The notes under the pieces were generated by a model. It worked only from the letters and a program-made list of their open reading frames with translations. It did no database searches and was not told the origin of the DNA. A stretch of DNA of 34,732 bases from CAVZLD01 sp964522605 (GTDB taxonomy: Bacteria; Planctomycetota; Planctomycetia; Pirellulales; Pirellulaceae): assembly GCA_964522605.1 (NCBI GenBank), contig CAZFWV010000037.1, positions 1 through 34,732 on the forward strand, given 5' to 3'. Positions 1 to 9,039 of this stretch are shown here, in pieces. The translations under genes and the position numbers were made by a program. The first letter of the stretch is position 1; every line of letters starts with the position of its first letter.

Positions 1-74
1 CTCGCGCGGCCCGCTGGGCACGCGGTTAAACGAGTGGACCGAGATGCCGAAGTTATCTCTGAGTCATCCCCTAG
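1..74. repeat. Partial copy of a palindromic intergenic repeat at the window edge
   Basis: Bases 48-74 match one arm of the 149-bp palindrome found at 16253-16401 (compare 48-74 with 16381-16407; about 22 of 27 bases agree by eye, including the shared GAGTCATC and CCTAG blocks). Bases 9-19 form a small hairpin, GCCC-gct-GGGC, and a CGTTTAACC-type motif (minus strand, near 26-34) recurs at the far right of the window. This looks like a truncated member of a genome-wide repeat family, cut by the window edge. It lies downstream of the stop codon of the large minus-strand gene. Confidence 0.5.
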
Positions 75-143
75 TTCTCTCAGAAGATGCCAAGCGCATC
101 CATTGCGGTGGTCCGAACTCGTATCAGGGCGTACGGAACCGTC

Positions 144-3100
144 TCACTCGATCGGGATTACAAATTCCTGGTTGTAGTCTTCCTGCTTCTCGAGCTTGAC
201 CTGGATTTCGCCCTTTTTGCTTCCGCCGAGAGGAAGCGTTCCGCTGGCAGACAAGACATATTCACCAGCGGGAATGTCGAGGAAGCGAAATACACCAGCG
301 GCTTGAGTGATGGCGCGTTTGCTGATGCCATTACCGCGGATTTGCACTGGGAAATTGGCGGGTCGAGTCCCGAAGCCGACTTCACCGAAAATCACAAACC
401 CTGTCAGGGTACCTGTCACCACAGGCGGAGCAGCCTCGCGACGTTCCATTTCGCGAGGAGCCGTGATGATCACTCGCACGGGTGCCACGTTGTTGACGTC
501 AGTCTTCACGCTGTGACCAACCTGATCCGTCGCTTCGAATTGGACCCAGTAAGAGGATCCTGCGGATATCTTGTCGTCGTCCGTGGCGAGTGAGAACCGC
601 AATTCGTTCCGGTCACCCACACGGCGGCCGACTTCGGAAAGCAGTGGGGTGTCCGGCGGTAACTTACCGTCTCTCGCATCGGTCAAGCCTGCCTTGACCT
701 GTGCAAGTCCCGACCAGTCGGTCGTCGTGAGCAACACGCGAATGGGCTTTCCCTTCGGAACCGTTTCTTCCAGAATCCGAAAGTCTTCAACTCTCGGAGG
801 GAGATGATCGAGCAAGACGTCAATCTGATCGGGCGGAATCACTTTCCCGTCGATCCGGCCGTCGGCGAAGATCTTCTTGGGTCCGCGATAGCGACCGGTC
901 GGCAGAGACACAACGCAATCCTGGACTGTTGACCGCAGAGTGAAACGTCCCTCGCCCGGCAGGAAATCCGTGAATTTGATCTCGACCTGCCGGTCCGAGT
1001 AGAGTTTCGTCGGGGCGCCTTCCCAGCCAACACGAATCTCGTCATAGTCTTCGCGTCGGGGATCACTGAACGCATCGTCGGCGAACGTATCGATTTCGAG
1101 AAAGACGGTGATTGGTTCCCCTTCTCCAACGACGGGGACGGCAAAAGCTGCCGCTTGGTCCTCGGGCAGAGTGCGCGGCTCGACTTGAAGTCCGGGAAGG
1201 GATGAGCCGGAAGCGGTCGTGTACACACGGTCTTCCATCGATAACGCCGCGATACGAATCTGGCGTGGTGAATTGACTCCCCCGCCCGTCCCGGAAAGGT
1301 TGAGTCGCTGAACGAATGCGCGCGGGTAGCCGTCAATCGTGATGGGTAGCTGAATCATGCGATCGCCGGTCTGCGGCGGAATTCCTTCAAGTACAATCTG
1401 TCCCGTTTGTGTGTCTTGAGGAATCGTGACCGACGGGTCTCCGCGCGCTTCGGTCAGCAACTTGTCGCGCTGTTCTAATACGACTTCAATCGAAGTCTCA
1501 CCCGCCAGGTTCTCGGGTAGACGCTGATCGTTCGCATCGTCTTTCCGCCTCAACGCAATGACAATTTTTCCCTCGTCGGCCGAATATCGACTACTCATAT
1601 CCAGATAAACAGAAGGAGCGAGTGGCTTGATTTCCACCCACTTCACCCAGTGTTCTGCCGGGTCGGTTGGTTTTTCCGTGTTGCGAATAATGCAGACCAT
1701 CCCGTCGGTTACGTCGAATTCGGGCGGTGCAGCGGCCGAGTCAGTTGCTTCGGTTGCCGACGAGTCTGTGGGAACGTTCTGTTCTGTGCTCGCGGGCGTG
1801 GCGGCGGAGGGTGTGTCGAAAATGATGACGCGCGGGGGACTGTTGCTAGGCAAAGCAAGTGATTTTGCATTCGCCAAAAGCGCGCCGCGCGCCGCTGTGT
1901 CGAAGTCAAGCAGAGGGATTTCGCCACGGTTATCCAACAATCGTCCGACGCCATAACGTGCATCCTCAGGTCGACGAACCGACCACAGTTCGACGTCGAC
2001 CGTTTTGTCCTCATCGGACAAGTTCGCCAGTTGAAGCTCAAAACTCGTCGTGCGATTTGGATAGGGCTGAAGCAATAAGCCATCGGCGCCGCGCGTCATG
2101 GCTGGGCGATTAGGCACAAGGCAACGCGCCAGCAACGACACTTGATTCGGCCGAGGCAACCGGATATTCAGCGGAAGTGTTTTTGACGGTTGCCCGCTGG
2201 CCTGAAGCGTGAATTGCAGCACACCATCTGGTCGTACGGATTCAGCGGTTTTCTCGGCCTGAATCTGCAAAGTGACGAGACCGCCTGGCTCAACGGGCAA
2301 CTCCACGGGGCGCGACGACAACTCGCGCCGACGATCCTGCCCGCGAATTGACAACTCATTCGGATTTACTCCGGCGACCTGAAGCTGAACGGATTTCGGC
2401 AGTTCGCCGGGAGACTCGATCTGCAGAACAATCGTTTGTGGCGTCGTAGTCAGCCGAAGTGTCGGGGCGGCTCCCGACGTGGATGGAATCCAACGATCCG
2501 GTGTCGGAATCCAATCGACAATCCAGGGACCGGTTGCCTTGGGCGCTTGGAAGCGAAGAGTCGGAAAAAGGCCTGCCGTGGAACGAACTCGCTGATCGAC
2601 ATCCATCGCGTCCCGTGCATCCAGCAGACGCACGAGGCGTTCGGCGCGAGCGGGTTTCTGTTCGCATGCCACGGCGATTTCGTCAGGTAGTCGCGCGTAA
2701 TACTCGCCGAGCCACGTCGCAACCTTCTGCATCTCAAGGAACTCCTGCGTTGAGTCCCACGTTGCCTTCTTGGCCGCTGCTAGATACTGCTGAAGAGGTG
2801 TTGGCGTTTCTCTCTCCTCCGTGTGGTCTAAAAAGGTCTGCAGTAGCGATTCAAGCTCGAGTTGCTCACGCCAAAGTGTCGGGTCCGGAGGGCGAAACAG
2901 GGGAACTCCCCCTGGCCGAAGTGGCAAAGACTCCGGGTGCAGAGCGACCGTCTTCGGAACGCTATCTTCCAAAGCGGATCGCAGTGCATCTCGTTGTGCT
3001 GCGGTAATCAACGGACTGCCCAACAGCAGCTGCGCGTGCAACCGACCGCTCGGTTCGTCGATCGCTCGAATGGCGGATCGGACATCGGCATCGAGCAGCG

Positions 3101-4748
3101 CGTCCAGTTCGGTGCGCCAGTCTGCTAGTTGTTGACCCTGTGTCTGCAGATCACCAACCAGCTCAGCATTCGCGCTCTGTCCATCGAGTCGATCGAGCGT
3201 TTTTCGAAAAGCAATTAGGCTCTCCAGCAAGGAAGTAATCGCGCCCTCCCAGCGATCGGTGGAAATCGTGTTCGCGGCCAGAGCTTTCTGTTGACCGTTC
3301 CAGCGCACATAGTCCACGGCTCGGTAGGCCACACGATAGTAAGTGCGAACCGTTTTTGTTACAGAGTCGAATTCGGGGGAGGGAAGGTCAAAGCTTTCAC
3401 GAGACGGGGAGCCTGCAGCGGAATGAAAGTCGACAGCCACACGCATCAGCTGTTGTAGCAAGACAGGTTTGACCGAAACCTGTTGGATTTCCCGCAAACT
3501 TTGTAGCCCTTTAATGTAGTCCGCCACCGATTCCTGGACCTGTTCCTTGTCGATCGCCACTCCGCCCGAGGCGCGGAATTCCAGGTCCAGCAAGCGTGCG
3601 TTCAGATGACGCCAGAGATACGGCGCATACTCGATCGGCTCCCAAAAACCCCTGTCGAGTTCCTCGGAATCGTCCTCTAGATCATCGCGCAGTTGCCAGG
3701 CTTGTCGAAGTAAGTCCCTTAATCCCGCGGGTATCGGAGCAACGTTTGCTCGAAACGCTTGCGATGGCGAGGCGTCTGCTTCAGTCTCCTCGGCAGCGGT
3801 TTGCGGCAGTCCGCCGACCAGGACGACGTCCCGAGACTCCTCTGAAGGACGGCTTGTCGCGCCAGATCCCCACAGAAGCTCGGGGATCTGCTGTCCTCCG
3901 GAAATCCGTTCGCATTCGGCAACGACATCCCGATACAGTTCTCCGAGTGTCACATCACCGTCGGTGTCGCCGCGCCCTCGCAGCCGGTCCATGACGCTCC
4001 AGCCAAACAACGAATTCCCCAAGGGGTAGATCCGGTGAGCGATCTGCCCCAAGCGATGTGACGTCAATACCCAAAGCTTCGGATCGCCCGTTTTTTCGAC
4101 GGAGTCTTTCAGCAGGGAGGGGAATTGATTGACGACGATTCCCATCCGGGGATCCGTGATCACCGTACCCATGTCGAGAATGAGCAATTTCGCGGCGGCT
4201 TGGCGACGACAGAGTGTTTTTAAGAGGTCGTCGACGGCGATGGCTTGAAGCGGGACTCGTCCATTCCGGTCGGAATCGAGGAGGACGAAGTCGGCGCACA
4301 GCAGGTAGGGCGTAGTCGTAGCATCTTTGCCGACGTGGCTCACTCCCTGGGCACTTACGTAAACCAGCAGGACATCCTCGGCGTGTGGAGGTAGCTGCAA
4401 CCACTCGTCGACGGAATCGATCTTGTCCGATGTGAGTACGCGGGATTCGTGCCTGATTACCACGTCGACATCAGCCAGTCGCCGTGCATCATCCTCCGCG
4501 AAGAGAAGCGGGGGCACCCCCCCAGCCTGATTGTCGATGCCACCTCCGGTCATCGAGAGAAAATGCGTGGTCCGCTTGTGGGCCAAGGCGGGCCACAACA
4601 GCAGCCAGACCAGGAGTGCAGCGAGCGTCAAACAGACGAGGGCCAGGAACCAGGGAATCAGGGCAGAGGACGCCGCCGATGGATGGGCATCCCAGTCGCC
4701 TCGCCAGGAGGTATGCTTTGCCGATGGCCCATCGCGTTCCCCGGGCAT
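144..4748 (-). CDS. Giant one-pass membrane protein with degenerate caspase-like (peptidase C14) domain and C-terminal beta-sandwich region
   Basis: About 1,534 residues from the ATG at 4748, preferred over the one at 4766 because a G-rich ribosome site (GCGGGGGG) precedes it. A short basic N-terminus is followed by one strong membrane segment (about residues 30-55, LALVCLTLAALLVWLLLW), so nearly the whole protein should be extracytoplasmic. Next comes a caspase-like fold (about 60-295): the strand before the catalytic His reads VYVSAQGVS where active members read SGHG, and the strand before the catalytic Cys reads LLILDMGTV where they read DAC. Both catalytic residues therefore seem lost. 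A long helical region (about 330-740) is followed by Ig/beta-sandwich-like segments and a carboxypeptidase-regulatory-like domain at the end (VTGTLTGFVIFG...FRFLDIPAGEYVL). The gene is divergent from tssK and shares its upstream region, suggesting a T6SS role. Function is unknown; an anchor or scaffold is inferred. Confidence 0.8.
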   Translation of the reverse strand: MPGERDGPSAKHTSWRGDWDAHPSAASSALIPWFLALVCLTLAALLVWLLLWPALAHKRTTHFLSMTGGGIDNQAGGVPPLLFAEDDARRLADVDVVIRHESRVLTSDKIDSVDEWLQLPPHAEDVLLVYVSAQGVSHVGKDATTTPYLLCADFVLLDSDRNGRVPLQAIAVDDLLKTLCRRQAAAKLLILDMGTVITDPRMGIVVNQFPSLLKDSVEKTGDPKLWVLTSHRLGQIAHRIYPLGNSLFGWSVMDRLRGRGDTDGDVTLGELYRDVVAECERISGGQQIPELLWGSGATSRPSEESRDVVLVGGLPQTAAEETEADASPSQAFRANVAPIPAGLRDLLRQAWQLRDDLEDDSEELDRGFWEPIEYAPYLWRHLNARLLDLEFRASGGVAIDKEQVQESVADYIKGLQSLREIQQVSVKPVLLQQLMRVAVDFHSAAGSPSRESFDLPSPEFDSVTKTVRTYYRVAYRAVDYVRWNGQQKALAANTISTDRWEGAITSLLESLIAFRKTLDRLDGQSANAELVGDLQTQGQQLADWRTELDALLDADVRSAIRAIDEPSGRLHAQLLLGSPLITAAQRDALRSALEDSVPKTVALHPESLPLRPGGVPLFRPPDPTLWREQLELESLLQTFLDHTEERETPTPLQQYLAAAKKATWDSTQEFLEMQKVATWLGEYYARLPDEIAVACEQKPARAERLVRLLDARDAMDVDQRVRSTAGLFPTLRFQAPKATGPWIVDWIPTPDRWIPSTSGAAPTLRLTTTPQTIVLQIESPGELPKSVQLQVAGVNPNELSIRGQDRRRELSSRPVELPVEPGGLVTLQIQAEKTAESVRPDGVLQFTLQASGQPSKTLPLNIRLPRPNQVSLLARCLVPNRPAMTRGADGLLLQPYPNRTTSFELQLANLSDEDKTVDVELWSVRRPEDARYGVGRLLDNRGEIPLLDFDTAARGALLANAKSLALPSNSPPRVIIFDTPSAATPASTEQNVPTDSSATEATDSAAAPPEFDVTDGMVCIIRNTEKPTDPAEHWVKWVEIKPLAPSVYLDMSSRYSADEGKIVIALRRKDDANDQRLPENLAGETSIEVVLEQRDKLLTEARGDPSVTIPQDTQTGQIVLEGIPPQTGDRMIQLPITIDGYPRAFVQRLNLSGTGGGVNSPRQIRIAALSMEDRVYTTASGSSLPGLQVEPRTLPEDQAAAFAVPVVGEGEPITVFLEIDTFADDAFSDPRREDYDEIRVGWEGAPTKLYSDRQVEIKFTDFLPGEGRFTLRSTVQDCVVSLPTGRYRGPKKIFADGRIDGKVIPPDQIDVLLDHLPPRVEDFRILEETVPKGKPIRVLLTTTDWSGLAQVKAGLTDARDGKLPPDTPLLSEVGRRVGDRNELRFSLATDDDKISAGSSYWVQFEATDQVGHSVKTDVNNVAPVRVIITAPREMERREAAPPVVTGTLTGFVIFGEVGFGTRPANFPVQIRGNGISKRAITQAAGVFRFLDIPAGEYVLSASGTLPLGGSKKGEIQVKLEKQEDYNQEFVIPIE

Positions 4749-4766
4749 TGCAGTTACCCCCCGCAT

Positions 4767-4955
4767 TCGGTACGATTTTTTGGTTCACGCTGTCGGATAT
4801 AGCAGACGCGACGCGACTTGGTCTGTCCTCCCATCATTCGGCAAGTAGCATTATAGTCGTCGATTCGCGCGTTGGCACGCCTGCTGGGAAGCCTTCCCAT
4901 CGTGCAGCGTCGTTGCCGAAACGCCACAGATCTGCACCAGAGCAACCTTTCATCG
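4767..4955. promoter_or_regulatory. Shared divergent promoter region of the T6SS operon and the caspase-like gene
   Basis: This 189-bp gap lies between two divergent start codons and so must hold promoters for both directions if each is expressed from here. It contains a palindrome GGGAAGCCTTCCC at 4886-4898 and an AT-rich TATAGT at 4852-4857. No convincing -35/-10 pair at proper spacing, and no clear sigma-28-type box, could be read by eye. The assignment rests on layout rather than on a recognised motif. Confidence 0.4.
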
Positions 4956-6383
4956 ATGCAACATCGCCCTGTCCACTGGACCGAAGGAATGTTTCTGCGT
5001 CCGCAGCATTTTCAGTCTGCGGATCGGTATTGGAGTGAGCTTCTGGCAACTGCGTTGCAGAGCGACAATCCATACAACTACGGTTTGCATCGCATTGAGC
5101 TGAGTACGGAGGCGCTAAGCAACTTCCAGGTTCAGGTGACACGTTGTCGAGCACGAACTCGAGATGGTTCGTTGATCGACGTGGAACTCGGGCAGGAGCC
5201 GGATCGTGTCGATCTGAAACCGGCCTTGGAGGATCAGGCGACCGTGATGGTCTATCTCGGTTGCCGGAAGCTTAGACTGGGGCGGCGAAACCTGGGGGAG
5301 CGATTTGGCGAAACCGTTTTGCCGATCCCGGATGAGAGCGCCGGGGGAAACGAACAGGAGATCCAGTTTCGCGAGGTCAATTGGCGGATCCTGTTATCGA
5401 CGGACGATCTGGAAGGCTGGGAGACTTTGCCGATCGCGCGCATTAAGCGAGCGGGGGGCGAAGCGGCACTGCCGGTCCTGGACGATGATTATTTTCCGCC
5501 TTCCCTTGCGCTCGATGCGTGGGCGCCGCTCGGAATGGATCTCGTCCGACCCTTGTATGATTACATCGGGGTGCGCATTGAGACCCTCAGTCAGCGAGCC
5601 GTGGACCGAGGATTGACGTTCAGCAGTCAAGAGCCGGGCGACCTGGACGAACTGCTGAAGCTGATCCAGCTCAATCAGGCCTATGCGGTGTTGAGCTGTT
5701 TGACATTTGCCCAGGGAGTTCACCCCTTGTGGGCATATACGGAACTCTGCCGGGTCGTGGGAATGCTGTCGATCTTCGACGAAAAGGTGAGGCGGACCCC
5801 GGAGATCCCACCCTACGATCACGACGACCTGGCCCGAATCTTTCAATGGGTGGATCTGCGAATTCGCGAGCTGCTCAAAGAGACGCCCGGGCCGGGCGGT
5901 GTGCCTTATGAAATGCGCTATTTCGAGGGCCGACAGCTGGGGATGTGTGTCCACATCAAATCAGAATGGCTCCATTCCGGCTGGAAATGGTACGTGGGTG
6001 TCCTCGGAAGAAATGTCTCGCGAGACGAGTGTCGTGTCCTGCTGGACGAAGGGAACCTGGACTGGAAACTTGGGAGCGACAGCAAGGTTGACCGGCTGTT
6101 TCAATACGCGATCCCAAGTGTCGAGAAACGTGAGGTCGAGCGCCCGCCGAAGGTTTTTCCAACACATCAGGGATGGATCTATTACGAAGTCGTTCGCGAT
6201 CGGCAGAACGCGGCATGGCAAAATGTCCTGGCTGAGGAGACGCTCGCTCTTCGTTTTGCCGAAGAATACGTTGGCAATAAGGAAACGCTTAAAGGACAAC
6301 GGCAACTCGAACTCGTGAAGGACAATAAGCGAGCGATCCTTGAGTTTGCTTTGTTCGCCGTGCCTCCTGCAGTATCGAAATGA
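4956..6383 (+). CDS. tssK: T6SS baseplate protein TssK
   Basis: 475 residues, close to the usual TssK length of about 445. The N-terminus carries the family signature (PVHWTEGMFLRPQHFQ), fixing the ATG at 4956; an upstream in-frame start at 4872 would add 28 residues outside the conserved region. TssK is a trimeric cytoplasmic protein that connects the baseplate wedges (TssE/F/G) to the membrane complex through TssL and TssM. It is the first plus-strand gene of the locus and its stop overlaps the tssL start (ATGA), so the two are translationally coupled. The C-terminal region (HQGWIYYEVVRD, then a helical LRFAEEYVGNKETLKGQRQLELV) also fits the family. No anomalies seen. Confidence 0.96.
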   Translation: MQHRPVHWTEGMFLRPQHFQSADRYWSELLATALQSDNPYNYGLHRIELSTEALSNFQVQVTRCRARTRDGSLIDVELGQEPDRVDLKPALEDQATVMVYLGCRKLRLGRRNLGERFGETVLPIPDESAGGNEQEIQFREVNWRILLSTDDLEGWETLPIARIKRAGGEAALPVLDDDYFPPSLALDAWAPLGMDLVRPLYDYIGVRIETLSQRAVDRGLTFSSQEPGDLDELLKLIQLNQAYAVLSCLTFAQGVHPLWAYTELCRVVGMLSIFDEKVRRTPEIPPYDHDDLARIFQWVDLRIRELLKETPGPGGVPYEMRYFEGRQLGMCVHIKSEWLHSGWKWYVGVLGRNVSRDECRVLLDEGNLDWKLGSDSKVDRLFQYAIPSVEKREVERPPKVFPTHQGWIYYEVVRDRQNAAWQNVLAEETLALRFAEEYVGNKETLKGQRQLELVKDNKRAILEFALFAVPPAVSK

Positions 6384-7264
6384 GTCCCGATTTTGCCCTT
6401 GCTACTGATCCGGTCTTCCTGCATGTCATTGACTTGCTTGAACGCATCAATCGCAATGAGGCGCGCGAACCGGGAGCCGAGCGCGAGGGCATCGAGAATA
6501 GTCTCCGGGACGCGGAAGCTCGGCTTGGCGACAAGAAAGATTGGCAACTCGCCAAGTATGCGATCGTCGCCTGGATCGATGAAGTCCTCAAGCAGGCCGA
6601 TTGGGATGGTCGAAAGTGGTGGACGGAGAATTCGCTCGAATTCGCTTTTTTTGCGACCAACGATGCATCCGTCGAGTTTTACCGCAAAGCGAAAGAGGCC
6701 GCGGGACTTTCGCGTCGCGACGCCCTGGAAGTCTATTACGTCTGTGTCGTGTTAGGTTTCCGTGGACTCTACAATTTCGATGATCGGCTTTTTCTAACCG
6801 AGCAACTGCAACTTCCGCCGGATGTGGAATCTTGGGCAAGTCGAACGGCCCGCTCCATCAAATACGGCCTTGGACGGCCGGATATGGAGATCGATCCCCA
6901 GCCCATCCGCGGCGCGCCCCCGCTGTCGGGCCGCTATCGCCTGGTCGCGACCAGCCTGGCGACCGTGGTACTGCTCTGCTTCGTCCTGCTGTTCGGTTGG
7001 TGGTGGTGGGGGAAACCTCGCGACCCATCCTCCGATTCATTCAGCATGACGCCGCACTCCGGCATGACGCCTGAAACAAACGGCGTTGCCACGCTGGAAC
7101 CGGAAGCTCTTACGCGATTTGTCGGTTTGACGATGATGCGAGAGACCGCAACGTTTGACGCGATAACCTGCCTAGCTGCGGGCGCTTTCGAGCCGGTCAT
7201 GGATCGTGAACGATCAACGCGGGTCGTTTTTCTCGCGATTCGCAACTCTGCTGGGGTGGATTGA
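6380..7264 (+). CDS. tssL: T6SS inner-membrane protein TssL (DotU/IcmH family)
   Basis: 294 residues. The cytoplasmic DotU domain occupies about residues 1-165, with the conserved helix KYAIVAWIDEVLKQADW (59-75) and LGFRGLY (125-131). A single C-terminal membrane segment follows (about 187-210, ending in four Trp). About 84 residues lie beyond it, predicted extracytoplasmic. This tail has no OmpA-type peptidoglycan-binding domain and includes a short duplicated MTP motif. TssL pairs with TssM to form the inner-membrane part of the trans-envelope complex and contacts TssK. The start overlaps the tssK stop, and the next gene begins at or just after this stop, so tssK-tssL-tssM form one tight operon. 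Confidence 0.93.
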   Translation: MSPDFALATDPVFLHVIDLLERINRNEAREPGAEREGIENSLRDAEARLGDKKDWQLAKYAIVAWIDEVLKQADWDGRKWWTENSLEFAFFATNDASVEFYRKAKEAAGLSRRDALEVYYVCVVLGFRGLYNFDDRLFLTEQLQLPPDVESWASRTARSIKYGLGRPDMEIDPQPIRGAPPLSGRYRLVATSLATVVLLCFVLLFGWWWWGKPRDPSSDSFSMTPHSGMTPETNGVATLEPEALTRFVGLTMMRETATFDAITCLAAGAFEPVMDRERSTRVVFLAIRNSAGVD

Positions 7265-7278
7265 GAGAGGAAGCGGCG

Positions 7279-8895
7279 GTGAGTCCACTGAATAGCCTGT
7301 TGAACCGGTTTCTGTTCAATCCGCTGCGTGTTCTCACCGCACCATTTCGAATCATCTTTGGTTGGCCCTGGCGCATGATCGGTCATCCCCGGCGGTTCTG
7401 GGGAATGTCGCTGCCGACCCGGGTGGCGGTCTTGCTGTTCCTGTTTCTGACCGCACTCGTGATCACTGCGGGTTTACTGTATTGGAATTGGGTCGGTCGC
7501 GCGGATTTCTGGCACTTTGTCGCCAGCAAAGGGTGGCTCGTTGCCGTCCTATTGATTGCAATTCCCCTCCTTGCCTGGCAGACGGTCAAGCTGTTCCTCG
7601 AAGGGAATGTCTCGTCACACCCGCGGATTGACGCCGCTTGGCAGGAAGGCCTACGTGCGCTGCGCGCAAATCACTTGGATCTTACCAGGCTGCCAATCTT
7701 CCTCGTTCTGGGGCCGCACTCACCCGCCGACGCAGATCGCCTGATGGATGCCTCGGGAAAGAAGTTCCCCGTTTGCGCCATTCCCGAGGGACGTCATCCG
7801 TTGCGATGGTATGCGAACGAACGAGGTGTGTTTCTCGTCTGCCTCGATGCCAGTTGCCTGGCTGTCGTAAACACTCCTCAAACCTTGGGCGGCCCGCGTG
7901 TTGATCAGACACTGCAGCAGCAAGGCGGGGTGACCGCGACGCTCGTCTCCGACGGAGTACCGGAGACGAGGGATGATCGTCCTGCGATGTCCGAACCGGC
8001 GCTTGATGAATCCGACCTCGATGTGCGAGGCTCAATCTGGGGGACTCTCGTTGCCGGCATCCGTAACTCGTTGGTTCCGGGCGGAACACGTCGGTCGGTT
8101 GGCGAAACTCCCCGAACCGTTTTGACGCGTGAACAAAAGGAAACCTCTGCCAAACAACTGCGTCATATCTGTCAGTTGATTCGCCGCGGACGTCAGCCGT
8201 TCTGCCCACTTAATGGAATCTTGACAACGGTCTCGTGGGAGGTGATGCAGAACTCGTTGATCGCCGGTCGCGAACTTCCCGAGGCTGTCAAGCAGGATCT
8301 GGAAACAGTCGAGTCGACAACGGAAATTCGTTGTCCGGTAACGGTACTGGTTACTGGCTTGGAAGCGGAGAAGGGATTCCTGGAACTCGTTCGCCGCGTG
8401 GGGCCCGAAAAGTCTCGGGCGCGATTCGGGCGCGGCTTCGAATTGTCCAATACTCCGACCGCTTTGAATTTGGAAGCGCTCGCTGCGCACGCCTGCGGTG
8501 CGTTCGAGGATTTTGTCTACCGGCTGTTTCGTGAACCCGGTGGCCTTGGAAAGTTGGGAAATACGCAGCTCTATAGCCTGCTCTGTAAGATCCGTAGCCT
8601 TTCGGTGCGAATGAGAAAGGTGTTGGCCAGCGGTTTCGCGCAGCAGTCCGGTGGTAGCCGCCGAATTCTCGCAGGCCTGTATTTCGCTGCCACGGGCGGC
8701 TCGCCGGATACTCGGTGTTTTGTCGAGGGCGTCATCGACAAGATGATTGATGCCGAAGAAGAGGTAGAATGGAGTGAGCCCGCGATTCACGCGGACCGAC
8801 GTTTTCTGACAGCTGCCGACGTCGGTATGTTCGTCAACACGGTGCTGGTGATTGTGATTGGCGTCCTGGTCTACAAGGTCGTGTTTTCAAGTTAA
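7279..8895 (+). CDS. tssM: Short TssM-like (IcmF family) membrane protein lacking P-loop and periplasmic half
   Basis: About 538 residues from a GTG at 7279 preceded by AGAGAGGAAG; a TTG at 7261 is the alternative. The N-terminus matches TssM: two membrane segments (about 49-69 and 85-106), then a cytoplasmic region with FLVLGPH at the NTPase position and RRGRQPFCPLNGILTTVSW typical of the family. The Walker A site is broken: GPHSPADAD stands where GxxxxGK[ST] is expected, so NTP binding is unlikely. A third membrane segment (about 512-534) is followed by only a few residues and a stop. Typical TssM has roughly 1,100-1,200 residues with about 700 in the periplasm after this third segment; here that half is absent. 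The stop codon abuts the assembly gap, but the coding frame closes before it. Family assignment is good; NTPase activity is doubtful. Confidence 0.82.
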   Translation: MSPLNSLLNRFLFNPLRVLTAPFRIIFGWPWRMIGHPRRFWGMSLPTRVAVLLFLFLTALVITAGLLYWNWVGRADFWHFVASKGWLVAVLLIAIPLLAWQTVKLFLEGNVSSHPRIDAAWQEGLRALRANHLDLTRLPIFLVLGPHSPADADRLMDASGKKFPVCAIPEGRHPLRWYANERGVFLVCLDASCLAVVNTPQTLGGPRVDQTLQQQGGVTATLVSDGVPETRDDRPAMSEPALDESDLDVRGSIWGTLVAGIRNSLVPGGTRRSVGETPRTVLTREQKETSAKQLRHICQLIRRGRQPFCPLNGILTTVSWEVMQNSLIAGRELPEAVKQDLETVESTTEIRCPVTVLVTGLEAEKGFLELVRRVGPEKSRARFGRGFELSNTPTALNLEALAAHACGAFEDFVYRLFREPGGLGKLGNTQLYSLLCKIRSLSVRMRKVLASGFAQQSGGSRRILAGLYFAATGGSPDTRCFVEGVIDKMIDAEEEVEWSEPAIHADRRFLTAADVGMFVNTVLVIVIGVLVYKVVFSS

Positions 8896-8995
8896 NNNNN
8901 NNNNNNNNNNNNNNNNNNNNNNNNNNNNNNNNNNNNNNNNNNNNNNNNNNNNNNNNNNNNNNNNNNNNNNNNNNNNNNNNNNNNNNNNNNNNNNN
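8896..8995. other. Assembly gap (100 N)
   Basis: Exactly 100 undetermined bases begin right after the tssM stop codon. A run of 100 N is a common scaffold placeholder, so the true length is unknown. The bases to the right (8996 on) can be read as VVFSS, like the last residues of TssM (VVFSS then stop), which may mean a short duplication or overlap at the break. One or more genes could be hidden here. Confidence 0.98.
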
Positions 8996-9039
8996 ACTGT
9001 GGTTTTCAGTAGTCCTGAGTTCGTCGTGGAGGAGCTTTC

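Noticed and set aside
87..4800. Many plus-strand and other-frame open frames of 60-180 codons across the large minus-strand gene
   Set aside because: They have Arg/Ser/Pro-rich translations, lack ribosome sites and family motifs, and overlap a long gene with recognisable domains.
4818..4857. TTGGTC and TATAGT as a sigma-70 promoter for tssK
   Set aside because: The spacing of about 28 bases is far from the usual 16-18, so no promoter is claimed.
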